Shown: piece by piece, positions 8,801 through 15,909 of the stretch
Layout: each line of letters begins with the position of its first letter
Numbering within the stretch: the first letter of the stretch is position 1
Source of the DNA: Streptomyces sp. TLI_105
GTDB taxonomy: Bacteria > Actinomycetota > Actinomycetes > Streptomycetales > Streptomycetaceae
Direction: 5' to 3'
DNA length: 64,000 nucleotides
Assembly: GCF_900105415.1 (NCBI RefSeq)
Contig: NZ_FNSM01000001.1
Coordinates: forward strand, 2,518,501-2,582,500
Position numbers and translations under genes: made by a program
The notes under the pieces: generated by a model
Told to the model about the DNA's origin: nothing
The model's input: only the letters and a program-made list of their open reading frames with translations
Database searches by the model: none

Positions 8801-9724
8801 CTGGTCGCTGCCGGGGGCCTTGATCCCGATCGTGCGGAAGGCGACCGCGCCGTCCTGCCAGTCGGTGGCGCCGTCGCCGTTGGCGTCGGGGGTGACGACG
8901 ACCTTCGCCCAGGGCAGGTTCTCGCCGCTCTCGGGCTGCGGGGCGCCGGCGCCGCGGTAGGTCCACTGGCCGGACCAGACGCCGACGCGGGTCTCCGTGC
9001 CGCTCCTGCGGGCCTGGTGCCAGAAGCGGGCGCCGTCGCGGGCGGAGGCGCCGGAGGGCTTGTCGTAGCTGGAGTTGGACTCGACGGCGGCGGCCAGCCG
9101 TCCGGTGTTGACGATCGCGTAGCTCGCGCCGACCGGGTTCGCCTCAGCCGCGGTGGTGTCGGTGACCCGGGCGAAGACGTCGGCGGTACGGGTGGAGTCC
9201 GGGTCGAGCCGGGTGAAGGCGGTCGCGGCGCCGGTGTCCGAGGAGCCGACGGAGACCAGGTCGTGGCCGGGGATGTCGATCGTGCCGACGCGGAAGGCCT
9301 CGGTGTCGCGGACGGCGGTCACCTCGAAGGTGGTGGTCCGGTCGTCGACGCCGAGCCGGGCGTCCATCTCGACGCCGGGCAGGTCGGGGAAGACGAGGGT
9401 GTACGCGGCGGACGTGGCGGTCAGGACGGGGGCGCCCTTGACCTGGACGGCGCGGGCGGTGCCGTTGAGCACGACCTGCGTCACCGGGGCCGTACTCCCG
9501 AGGAGGCGGGCGCCGCTCGCCCGGTCGGTGTACGACAGGACGCGGGGGAAGTCCTCGGCGACGGCGACGGAGAGCCGGTCGGAGCCGATGACGGCGCCGT
9601 CGGCGGTGGTGGTCTCTTCTTCGGCGAGGGCGGGTCCGGACAGGGCGAACACGCCGGCCGACGCGGCGGCGAGCGCGCAGACCGCACGTATTCTTCGCGG
9701 GCTTCGCGAGTGAGGGAGGGGCAT
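5876..9724 (-). CDS. Secreted GH101 endo-alpha-N-acetylgalactosaminidase
   Basis: This 1282-residue protein has a Sec-type signal (about 1-34, ending PALA). It is followed by a galactose-mutarotase-like beta domain, a GH101 TIM barrel (about 310-640), jelly-roll carbohydrate-binding modules, a NEW3-type domain (LEPGRPNRVTATFVND, about 1070) and a C-terminal NPCBM domain containing AKGLGTHAPAKV. Asp464 in LYIDVYY and Glu490 in NVATEWSEKF align with the nucleophile and acid/base of characterised GH101 enzymes. These release Gal-beta-1,3-GalNAc (core 1) from serine or threonine of mucin-type glycoproteins. The ATG at 9724 was chosen for its signal peptide; no good ribosome site precedes it, so the start is uncertain. 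It is probably upstream of, and linked in function to, the PL8 lyase gene. Confidence 0.9.
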   Translation of the reverse strand: MPLPHSRSPRRIRAVCALAAASAGVFALSGPALAEEETTTADGAVIGSDRLSVAVAEDFPRVLSYTDRASGARLLGSTAPVTQVVLNGTARAVQVKGAPVLTATSAAYTLVFPDLPGVEMDARLGVDDRTTTFEVTAVRDTEAFRVGTIDIPGHDLVSVGSSDTGAATAFTRLDPDSTRTADVFARVTDTTAAEANPVGASYAIVNTGRLAAAVESNSSYDKPSGASARDGARFWHQARRSGTETRVGVWSGQWTYRGAGAPQPESGENLPWAKVVVTPDANGDGATDWQDGAVAFRTIGIKAPGSDQTPRRVVAHIPFNFASQATHPFLRTLDDVKRISLSTDGLGQFALLKGYGSEGHDSAHPDYGGNYNKRAGGLADLNTLLREGKKWGAGFGVHVNATESYPEAKNFSETLVDRTKPGWNWLNQSYYIDQRRDVNSGDLARRFQQLRDETDPNLSMLYIDVYYTHGWIADKTMQAVRAQGWNVATEWSEKFERASLWSHWANDLDYGGATNKGLNSQIIRFIRNGEKDVWNNHPVLGQTALVDFEGWTGETDWNAFSANIWQRNLPAKYLQQQKITRWNGDDVTFTGGVRGTVENGRRTFYENGRKVLDGESYLLPWDGGKKFYHYNKAGGTTSWAVPDGTRAYTVYELTDNGRVKTATVRPSGGRITLDAAAGQPYVLYPDSAPAQTAPQWGQGTPVKDPGFNDAKLGAWTKAGTVARDTDDQGRNSAKLSGTATASVRQQITGLTPGKRYTASALIEVEPGKTRPTTLSIGDRAVTVERSALEDQVAASDWNGTRFQRAKVTFSAPADGSTPLRIQAASGSAATVRIDDVRIVADAPATKAGTVAYEDFEAVDQGWGPFLKGDAGGTTDPRTHIAQLHAPYTQAGWNGKAIDDVIGGAESLKSHDENSGLVYRTAPWTVPMKDGHDYRVEYDYQSSHAGAYEWVTGYDRTHGAGPAVETRRTPIGQQRTTGHFAETVTAGCGDTWTGLRKRADAPDGADFVLDGFTVTDLGPAAERAACGTLTVTAPETLEPGRPNRVTATFVNDEAADVTGAQAVLTLPEGWTAEPAAPVALGTVAPGARTTATWQVTPPVDAAYRPYSLGASVAYGLDGGPRKLTAATTVRTLPPPPTADSWASDLDWTSAANGWGPVERDLSNGETGAGDGSPLRIGGVTYAKGLGTHAPAKVRYYLGGRCTSLTAEVGVDDVQTSRGSVQFSVLADGAEKAESPVLKAADPAWSLTADVTGASYVDLVVGDGGDGNGNDHADWGSARFHCGS

Positions 9725-9786
9725 GCGCACTAGTTGGCACCGCCCCGGCAGCACCGTCAACGAGATCGCGCCGCGCGGGCCCCTCC

Positions 9787-9816
9787 AGTCCAAGAACCCC
9801 CTCCGGTTAGTCCAAG
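9787..9816 (-). repeat. Two direct repeats of AGTCCAAG upstream of the GH101 gene
   Basis: The octamer occurs at 9787-9794 and 9809-9816, exactly 22 bp apart (about two helical turns), 60-95 bases upstream of the GH101 start. Phased direct repeats near promoters are common binding sites for Streptomyces regulators of secreted hydrolases, but no regulator can be named here. Confidence 0.4.
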
Positions 9817-9853
9817 TGACCACCGGAGAGGGGCTCTTCGGCCGCGGTGCGGG

Positions 9854-10363
9854 TCAGCAGCCGCCGCAGTTGTAGAAGGTCACGTCCCAGTGGCTGCCCT
9901 CGTCGGCGTAGACGTTGCCCGCGCCGGACTTCCACTGGGGGGCTCCGTCGCCGCGCAGCCCGATGTAGGTGAAGGTGTTCTTGATGTAGCTCCCGAGGCA
10001 GGTGTACTTGCTGAAGTCCAGCTTGTAGCCGTTCCAGTGCGAGTACGTGCCGCTCGCGTGGCCGACCTCGGTGCCGCCGGTGATGTTGAGGGCGCAGCCG
10101 CTGGCGCTCTTGAGCGTCTGGGCGCCCTGGGCGGTGGCGAGGTTGAGCTGCTCGAAGGACGTGCAGGTGGAGTTGTAGCGGTCCGAGCAGTTGCCAGACG
10201 AGGACCAGGTGATTCCGGAGGACCGGAACATCGAGGTCGCGGTGGAGTGGCTGATCTTGGTGACGGCGTGGGCGTCGGTGGCGGTGGTGAGGGCGCCGAA
10301 GCCGGGGGCGAAGAGGGCGCCCAGGACGAGGGCGACTGCGGTGAGGACGGAGCGGATCTTCAC
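9854..10363 (-). CDS. Small secreted M15-like zinc peptidase
   Basis: The 169-residue protein has a clear Sec signal peptide (about 1-33, ending DAHA). The segment SHWNGYKLDF (about 108-117) fits the SxHxxGxxxD zinc motif of M15 peptidases (D-Ala-D-Ala carboxypeptidases and L-Ala-D-Glu endopeptidases), and EGSHWDVTF near the C-terminus fits the second E..HW motif. Six cysteines suggest disulfides outside the cell. A role in cell-wall turnover or lysis of other bacteria is inferred. The GTG at 10363 has a strong AGGAGG site. It is upstream of the GH101 gene on the same strand, with about 130 bases between them. Confidence 0.55.
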   Translation of the reverse strand: MKIRSVLTAVALVLGALFAPGFGALTTATDAHAVTKISHSTATSMFRSSGITWSSSGNCSDRYNSTCTSFEQLNLATAQGAQTLKSASGCALNITGGTEVGHASGTYSHWNGYKLDFSKYTCLGSYIKNTFTYIGLRGDGAPQWKSGAGNVYADEGSHWDVTFYNCGGC

Positions 10364-10513
10364 GGGGGTTCCTCCTGCGGATGACCGTGACGACAGGGGA
10401 CGGCTGTGCAGGTGGTGCTCGTCGCGCAGGGAGATGGTGCCGTAGTTCTACGCGCGTCCGCCAGAGGGCGTCGGTGTCGGCGTGACGCCGTTCGGATGAA
10501 CAACTTCCCGAGA

Positions 10514-10565
10514 TGTTGAATGTTGAACGGAATAGGGTTACAGTCGTCTTCGTTGAAGGTTCAAC
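10514..10565 (+). promoter_or_regulatory. Cluster of GTTGAA repeats upstream of yceI
   Basis: GTTGAA occurs at 10514, 10522 and 10552, and the last copy pairs with TTCAAC at 10560 to give the palindrome GTTGAAGGTTCAAC (10552-10565). The cluster lies directly upstream of the yceI ribosome site and looks like an operator region, possibly for a MarR-type regulator, which is not encoded nearby. Confidence 0.45.
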
Positions 10566-10587
10566 AAACACCGACAAGGAGCACGTC

Positions 10588-11199
10588 ATGGGTCTCTTCG
10601 GCCGCAAGAACAACGAGTCCGCCACCGCCACCGCCACCCTCCCCGTGGACCCCGCCCTCGCCGCCCTGACCGGCGACTACACCATCGACCCGGCGCACAG
10701 CAGCATCGGCTTCACCGTCCGTCACGCGATGGTCACCAACGTCCGCGGCACCTTCGCCGAGCACGAGGGCGCGCTGAAGCTCGACGGCTCGAACCCGGCC
10801 GCCTCCGCCGCCTCGATCGACGTCAAGATCGCCTCGATCGACACCGGCATCGGCGACCGCGACGGCCACCTGCGCAGCGGCGACTTCTTCGACGCCGAGC
10901 AGTTCCCGCTGATGTCCTTCCGCTCCACGGAGGCGGCGCAGCTCGGCGGCGACAAGTACCGGATCACCGGCGACCTGACCATCAAGGACGTCACCAAGCC
11001 GCTCTCCATCGACCTGGAGTTCAACGGCACCGCGACGGACGTCTACGGCAACGAGCGCGTCGGCTTCGAGGGCTCCGCCGAGATCCTGCGCTCCGAGTGG
11101 GGCCTGACCTGGAACGCGGCCCTGGAGACCGGCGGCGTCATGGTCAGCGACAAGGTCAAGCTGAACTTCGACATCTCCGCGATCAAGAACGCCGCCTGA
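10588..11199 (+). CDS. YceI-family lipid/isoprenoid-binding protein
   Basis: The 203-residue protein has the YceI lipocalin-like beta-barrel signature: TIDPAHSSIGFTVRH near residue 34, then SIDVKIASIDTGIGDRDGHL and FPLMSFRST. Family members bind long isoprenoid or other amphipathic molecules in the barrel. There is no signal peptide; the N-terminus (MGLFGRKNNES) is short and charged, so it is probably cytoplasmic. The ATG at 10588 has AAGGAG at ideal distance, ruling out the in-frame upstream ATG. The promoter region is rich in GTTGAA repeats. Confidence 0.88.
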   Translation: MGLFGRKNNESATATATLPVDPALAALTGDYTIDPAHSSIGFTVRHAMVTNVRGTFAEHEGALKLDGSNPAASAASIDVKIASIDTGIGDRDGHLRSGDFFDAEQFPLMSFRSTEAAQLGGDKYRITGDLTIKDVTKPLSIDLEFNGTATDVYGNERVGFEGSAEILRSEWGLTWNAALETGGVMVSDKVKLNFDISAIKNAA

Positions 11200-11228
11200 T
11201 CCTTCCGCCGGCCCCTGGAAACACGAGC

Positions 11229-11263
11229 GCGCCCGCCCTCCGCGACAGCGGAAGGCGGGCGCT
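11229..11263. terminator. Terminator after yceI
   Basis: Bases 11229-11243 and 11249-11263 form a 15-bp stem with one mismatch and a 5-base loop, 30 bases after the yceI stop. Confidence 0.8.
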
Positions 11264-11287
11264 CGGCGTTCTCCACCGCCCCGGGCG

Positions 11288-11491
11288 TCAGCCGCGCTTC
11301 TCGGCGGCGGCGCGGCTGTGGGCGAGGCCGGCGGCGGGGGCGACGAAGGCCTGGGGGCCGAGGGCGCCGCTGGGGCCGATCGTCGTGGGGCGAAGGACGG
11401 GTGGCGGGGCGAAGGGCGCGGAGGGGGTGGAGAGCGGCTGGACCTGCTGGTCGACCCCGTTGTCAGTGGCGGCCGTTAGCGTCGTCGGCAT
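11288..11491 (-). CDS. Possible 67-residue Pro/Ala-rich small protein
   Basis: An ATG-started frame on the minus strand runs from 11491 to a TGA at 11288, fills the only gap between yceI and the clamp gene and has high third-position GC. It starts head-to-head with the clamp gene, overlapping its ATG by two bases, and has no clear ribosome site or recognisable domain. It may not be a gene. Confidence 0.25.
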   Translation of the reverse strand: MPTTLTAATDNGVDQQVQPLSTPSAPFAPPPVLRPTTIGPSGALGPQAFVAPAAGLAHSRAAAEKRG

Positions 11492-12593
11492 GGAATTCCG
11501 CATCGACAGCGCCGTGTTGACCGACGCCGTGGCCTGGGCCTCGCGCGTCCTGCCGGCCCGCTCCCCCCTGCCCGTCCTCGGCGGTCTGCTCCTGGAGGCG
11601 GCGGACGGCCGGCTGCGCGTCTCGGGTCTGGACCACGAGGCCTCGGCCCGCGTCGAGGTCGAGGCCGACACGGTCGTCGAGGGCCGGGCCCTGGTCCTCG
11701 GCCGGCGCCTGCTCGACATCTGCAAGGTGCTCCCCCGGGGCGCCACCGAGCTCGCCGTGGAGGGCGCCCGCCTCTCGGTGACCTCGGGCGACGCCCGCTT
11801 CGGCCTCTCCCTGCTGCCGCTCGACGACTATCCCGCCGCACCCGCGCTGCCCGAGGTGCGCGGACTGGTGGACGGGGACGCCTTCGCCGCGGCGGTCGGC
11901 CAGGTCGCCGTGGCCGCGGGCCGGGACGACTCGCTGCCCGTCCTCACCGGGATACGGCTGGCCCTGGACGGCACCACGATGACGCTGGCCGCCACCGACC
12001 GCTACCGGTACGCGGTCCGCACCCTGGAGTGGAAGCCGGAGGCCGGCGCCGACGTGGAGGGCGCGGACGTGGTCGTCCCGGCCCGTCGCCTCACCGAGAT
12101 CGCCCGCTCCCTCGCGGGCGCGGGCCCGGCCCGCCTCGCCCTCGACTCCGGCTCCCTCGGCTTCGAGAGCGCCGGCACCCGCGCCACCACCCGTCTGCTC
12201 GACGGCCGGCTCCCCCGCCACGACAAGCTCTTCGCCCTCGGCGAGCACGCCCTCGCGGTCACCGGGCGGGTCCCGCTGACCGAGGCCGTCAAGCGGGTCG
12301 CGGTCGTCGCGGAGGGCGACAGCCCGGTCCAGCTGGCCTTCTCCCCCACCGCCCTCCACCTCCAGGCGGGCTACGAGGACGACGTGGCCTCCCAGCGCCT
12401 CCCCGCCGCCCTCACGGGCGCGAAGTCCCTGACGGTCGCCTTCAACCCGAACTACCTCCTGGACGCGCTGGCCTCCCTGGACGCCCCCGAGGTCCACTTC
12501 CACCTCCTGGGCCCGGGCCAGCGCGCCCTCCTCACCGACGGCCCGGAGGGGACCCACCGCCACCTGCTGATGTCGGTGAAGCCGCTGGTCTGA
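11490..12593 (+). CDS. DNA polymerase III beta-clamp paralogue (DnaN-like)
   Basis: The 367-residue protein has the three repeated beta-clamp domains: MEFRIDSAVLTDAVAW at the start, the second-domain segment LPVLTGIRLALDGTTMTLAATDRYRYAV (about 150-177) and the C-terminal FNPNYLLDAL ... LLMSVKPLV. It is complete and has the family length. The replicative dnaN gene normally lies beside dnaA and recF; none of these is here, so this is likely a second clamp, perhaps used in repair or a specialised polymerase complex. The start is set by homology, since no ribosome site precedes the ATG. Confidence 0.85.
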   Translation: MEFRIDSAVLTDAVAWASRVLPARSPLPVLGGLLLEAADGRLRVSGLDHEASARVEVEADTVVEGRALVLGRRLLDICKVLPRGATELAVEGARLSVTSGDARFGLSLLPLDDYPAAPALPEVRGLVDGDAFAAAVGQVAVAAGRDDSLPVLTGIRLALDGTTMTLAATDRYRYAVRTLEWKPEAGADVEGADVVVPARRLTEIARSLAGAGPARLALDSGSLGFESAGTRATTRLLDGRLPRHDKLFALGEHALAVTGRVPLTEAVKRVAVVAEGDSPVQLAFSPTALHLQAGYEDDVASQRLPAALTGAKSLTVAFNPNYLLDALASLDAPEVHFHLLGPGQRALLTDGPEGTHRHLLMSVKPLV

Positions 12594-12611
12594 GCACGTC
12601 CGGAGGGGCCG

Positions 12612-13967
12612 CTAGAAGCCGCCGCCCCCGTCGAACCCGCCGCCTCCGCCGAAGTCGCCGCCGCCGAAGCCGCCCCCGTCACCACCGCCGAAGTCGCCGC
12701 CGAAGCCGGAGGAGTCGAAGTCGGCGCCGGAGAAGTCGCCGCCCTGGAAGTCGGTGCCGCCGTATTCGGCGGCGTAGGCGGGGGTGGCGAGCATGGAGCC
12801 GAGCATGGTGCCCACGAGGAGGCCGGGGAGCATGCCGCCGCCGAAATAGCCGCCCGCCCAGGGTCCGTAGGCGGGGCCCGCCTCCCAGTAGGGGCGGCGG
12901 CCGGTGTCGGTGTCGACGGTGCGGGCCACGGGGTCGAGGCCGTCGTCGAGGCGGGCCGCGTCGGCGGCGCAGACGGGGACCTGGCGGGGGGTGCCACCGG
13001 CCGGGGTCCAGGTCCGGTCCTCGGCGGCGGGGCCGTGGCGGGGGTCGAAGAAGCACGGGGGCCGGCGCTCGGGGAGCGGGCGGGACTCGCGGCGGGCGGC
13101 CAGGACGGCGAGGGAGAAGCGGCCGTCCTCCAGGGCCTGGGTGACGCCGCGGACCTCGTGCGGCCGGGTGACCGCGCCCATGAGGGACTTGGCCCTGTCG
13201 TACGAGTCGAGGGCGCGTTCGTAGTCGCCGCGCATGGCGTCGTCGGCGCCGCGCTCGGCGGGGTGGAAGTCGAGGCGTTCGAGTTCCTCGCCGAAGGCGG
13301 TGATGTCCTCGTCGACGACGACCCGGAGCCGGTCGAGGGCGGCGCGCTCCTCGGCCTCCTTGCGGAGCCGCTTGCGGCGGACGACGGCGTAGGCGCCCGC
13401 GCCGCCCGCGGCGACGACCGCGCCGAGGGTGACGAGTCCGGCGACGGGGACCCCGGAGTCCTTGCCGACGGAGCCCCAGGAGGCCGGGGCGGAGCCACGC
13501 GTCACGGGCAGGGCCTGGTCGACGAAGTTGTTGAGCTCGGTGGCGGCGTCGACGCCGGGCTGCCGTACGGCGGTGACGAGGTTCCGCACGGTCTGCTCGG
13601 ACATCACCGAGCGGTCGGCGCCGGCGTCGAAGCGGTCGCCGAGGCGGACGGCGTAGAGGCCTGCGATCCCGGTCTGCGTCCGCAGGTTCCGCAGCAGTCC
13701 CTCCGGCGGGAACTGCGCGTTCGCGGGGAGGACCGCCACGAAGAGCGGTTTGTCCGCGTCCCTGATCTTCTGCGCGAGGGCCTTCGCGTCGGCCGTGGAG
13801 AGCTGGCCGGCGGCGCCCGGGTCGACGTAGACCGGGCCCTGTCTCAGGGCGGCGGCCGCGTCGGGTACGCCCGTGGCCCTGGCGCCCGCGGTGGGCGCCA
13901 GGACCAGGAGCAGGAGCAGGAGCAGCCCGCCGAGGGCCGATCCCGTGGACATCGCCCTGGTCCTCAT
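12612..13967 (-). CDS. Membrane protein with TPM domain and Gly-Asp-Phe-rich tail
   Basis: The 451-residue protein has a signal peptide or membrane anchor (about 8-30), an extracytoplasmic TPM-like alpha/beta domain (about 42-150), a transmembrane segment (about 172-195, followed by RRKRLRK) and a helical cytoplasmic region. The last ~60 residues are low-complexity, built of GGDF, SGFGG and GGGF units, like the glycine-rich tails of other TPM proteins. TPM proteins have been linked to membrane-associated protein quality control, but the role here is unknown. ATG 13952 is an alternative start. It is convergent with the clamp gene, with 18 bases between stops. Confidence 0.65.
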   Translation of the reverse strand: MRTRAMSTGSALGGLLLLLLLVLAPTAGARATGVPDAAAALRQGPVYVDPGAAGQLSTADAKALAQKIRDADKPLFVAVLPANAQFPPEGLLRNLRTQTGIAGLYAVRLGDRFDAGADRSVMSEQTVRNLVTAVRQPGVDAATELNNFVDQALPVTRGSAPASWGSVGKDSGVPVAGLVTLGAVVAAGGAGAYAVVRRKRLRKEAEERAALDRLRVVVDEDITAFGEELERLDFHPAERGADDAMRGDYERALDSYDRAKSLMGAVTRPHEVRGVTQALEDGRFSLAVLAARRESRPLPERRPPCFFDPRHGPAAEDRTWTPAGGTPRQVPVCAADAARLDDGLDPVARTVDTDTGRRPYWEAGPAYGPWAGGYFGGGMLPGLLVGTMLGSMLATPAYAAEYGGTDFQGGDFSGADFDSSGFGGDFGGGDGGGFGGGDFGGGGGFDGGGGF

Positions 13968-14010
13968 GGTTCGACGCTACCCGAACCGGACCGAACGAGA
14001 CATAGGGGAA

Positions 14011-15627
14011 CTATTCGGCGGGGTCGATCCCGGCGCGCAGCAGTCCGTACGTGAAGGCGTCCTCCAGGGCCTGCCAGGACGCGGCGATGACGTTCTCGCC
14101 GACGCCGACCGTGGACCACTCGCCGTTGCCGTCGCTGGTGGTGACGAGGACCCGGGTCGTGGACTCGGTGCCGTGGCGGCCCTCCAGGATGCGGACCTTG
14201 TAGTCGACCAGCTCGAACTTGGCGAGCGGCGGGTAGATCCGGTCCAGGGCCACCCGCATCGCCCGGTCGAGGGCGTTGACCGGGCCGTTGCCCTCGGCGG
14301 TGGCGACGATCCGCTCGCCCTTGGCCCAGAGCTTCACGGTCGCCTCGTTGGCGTGGGTGCCGTCGGGGCGGTCCTCGACGATCGCGCGCCAGGACTCCGT
14401 ACGGAAGTAGCGGCGGGCCCGGCCCTCGGCCTCCTCCCGGAGCAGCAGCTCGAAGGAGGCGTCGGCGGCCTCGTACGTGTAGCCCTTGAGCTCGCGTTCC
14501 TTGACGCGCTCGACGACGCGGGAGACGAGCTCGCGGTCGCCGCCCAGGTCGACGCCGAGCTCCTTGCCCTTGAGCTCGATGGAGGCGCGGCCGGCCATGT
14601 CGGAGACGAGCATCCGCATGGTGTTGCCGACCAGCTCGGGGTCGATGTGCTGGTAGAGGTCGGGGTCCACCTTGATCGCGGAGGCGTGCAGTCCGGCCTT
14701 GTGGGCGAAGGCGGAGACGCCGACGTACGGCTGGTGGGTGGAGGGCGTGAGGTTGACGACCTCGGCGATGGCGTGCGAGATCCGCGTCATCTCGGCGAGC
14801 GCGCCCTCGGGGAGGACCCGCTTGCCGTACTTGAGCTCCAGGGCCGCGACGACGGGGAAGAGGTTGGCGTTGCCGACCCGCTCGCCGTAGCCGTTGGCGG
14901 TGCACTGGACGTGGGTGGCGCCCGCGTCGACGGCGGCGAGGGTGTTGGCGACGGCGCAGCCGGTGTCGTCCTGGGCGTGGATGCCGAGACGGGCGCCGGT
15001 GTCGGCGATGACGGTGGCGACGACGGCCTGGATCTGGGCGGGGAGCATGCCGCCGTTGGTGTCGCAGAGGACGACGACGTCGGCGCCGGCCTCGTACGCG
15101 GCGCGGACGACGGCCTTGGCGTAGTCCGGGTTCGCCTTGTAGCCGTCGAAGAAGTGCTCGCAGTCGACGAAGACCCTGCGGCCCTGGGAGGTCAGGTGGG
15201 AGACGGTGTCGCGGACCATCTCCAGGTTCTCGTCGAGGGTGGTGCGCAGGGCGAGCTCGACGTGCCGGTCGTGCGACTTGGCGACCAGGGTGATCACCGG
15301 AGCGCCGGAGTCGAGGAGCGCCTTGACCTGCGGGTCCTCGGCCGCGCTGCCCCCCGCCCTGCGGGTGGCGCCGAAGGCGACGAGCTGCGCGTTCTTGAAC
15401 GCGATCTCCTGCCGGGCGCGGGCGAAGAACTCCGTGTCGCGCGGGTTGGCGCCGGGCCAGCCGCCCTCGATGAAGCCCACGCCGAACTCGTCGAGGTGCC
15501 GGGCGATGGTCAGCTTGTCCGCGACGGTGAGGTTGATGCCTTCACGCTGCGCCCCGTCGCGCAGCGTCGTGTCGAAGACATGGAAACTGTCGTCGAGGCG
15601 CGATCCCTCGGCGTTCTCCGTGGTCAT
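14011..15627 (-). CDS. cimA: (R)-citramalate synthase
   Basis: The 538-residue enzyme condenses pyruvate with acetyl-CoA to citramalate, the first step of a threonine-independent route to 2-oxobutyrate and isoleucine. It has the HMG-CoA-lyase-like barrel with FDTTLRDGAQREGINL near the N-terminus, the metal site LGIHAQDDTGCAVAN and a C-terminal LeuA-type allosteric dimer domain. The long N-terminal barrel and total length fit CimA better than LeuA. The ATG at 15627 follows AGGAG. LeuB in this window can serve the same route. A terminator-like hairpin and a small Ile-containing frame upstream suggest attenuation. Confidence 0.9.
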   Translation of the reverse strand: MTTENAEGSRLDDSFHVFDTTLRDGAQREGINLTVADKLTIARHLDEFGVGFIEGGWPGANPRDTEFFARARQEIAFKNAQLVAFGATRRAGGSAAEDPQVKALLDSGAPVITLVAKSHDRHVELALRTTLDENLEMVRDTVSHLTSQGRRVFVDCEHFFDGYKANPDYAKAVVRAAYEAGADVVVLCDTNGGMLPAQIQAVVATVIADTGARLGIHAQDDTGCAVANTLAAVDAGATHVQCTANGYGERVGNANLFPVVAALELKYGKRVLPEGALAEMTRISHAIAEVVNLTPSTHQPYVGVSAFAHKAGLHASAIKVDPDLYQHIDPELVGNTMRMLVSDMAGRASIELKGKELGVDLGGDRELVSRVVERVKERELKGYTYEAADASFELLLREEAEGRARRYFRTESWRAIVEDRPDGTHANEATVKLWAKGERIVATAEGNGPVNALDRAMRVALDRIYPPLAKFELVDYKVRILEGRHGTESTTRVLVTTSDGNGEWSTVGVGENVIAASWQALEDAFTYGLLRAGIDPAE

Positions 15628-15729
15628 GGCTGTGATGGCTCCTGTCGGATGTGGCTCCGGAAGGTATGGATCCACTTGCCCCCATTCTCACGCGTCGTCC
15701 GCTTCCGGCGTGGGTGGGGCCGGAAAACG

Positions 15730-15755
15730 AAAAAACCCCTCGCGGGTGCGAGAGG
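15730..15755 (-). terminator. Rho-independent terminator in the cimA leader (probable attenuator)
   Basis: In minus-strand RNA, an 8-bp stem (one G-U pair) with a 4-base loop is followed by six U residues, about 100 bases upstream of cimA. Because the transporter gene on the same strand ends at 15910, it could also be that gene's terminator; the short frame between them favours attenuation. Confidence 0.75.
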
Positions 15756-15809
15756 TCTGCGCGCGGGTCTGGGGCACGGTGTCCACTGCTGCGGGGATCG
15801 TTCCGCGAT

Positions 15810-15851
15810 TCAGTGGCCACTGCGGACCGGCGCGCTGCTGCCGATAATCAT
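15810..15851 (-). CDS. Candidate cimA leader peptide
   Basis: A 13-codon frame reads MIIGSSAPVRSGH and stops at 15810-15812, 55 bases before the terminator stem. Codons 2-3 are Ile, one of them the rare ATT codon, followed later by Val. Ile codons ahead of a U-tailed hairpin are what isoleucine-responsive attenuation would need. There is no obvious ribosome site, so this is tentative. Confidence 0.4.
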   Translation of the reverse strand: MIIGSSAPVRSGH

Positions 15852-15909
15852 CGTGGTAGCGAGCACGCCGGAAGTCTGGCACAGGTCCGGGATCAGCGGG
15901 ACGGTGGTC

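Noticed and set aside
5738..9733. A 1331-codon plus-strand frame
   Set aside because: It is antisense to the GH101 gene, which has clear domains and a signal peptide; the frame reflects codon bias only.
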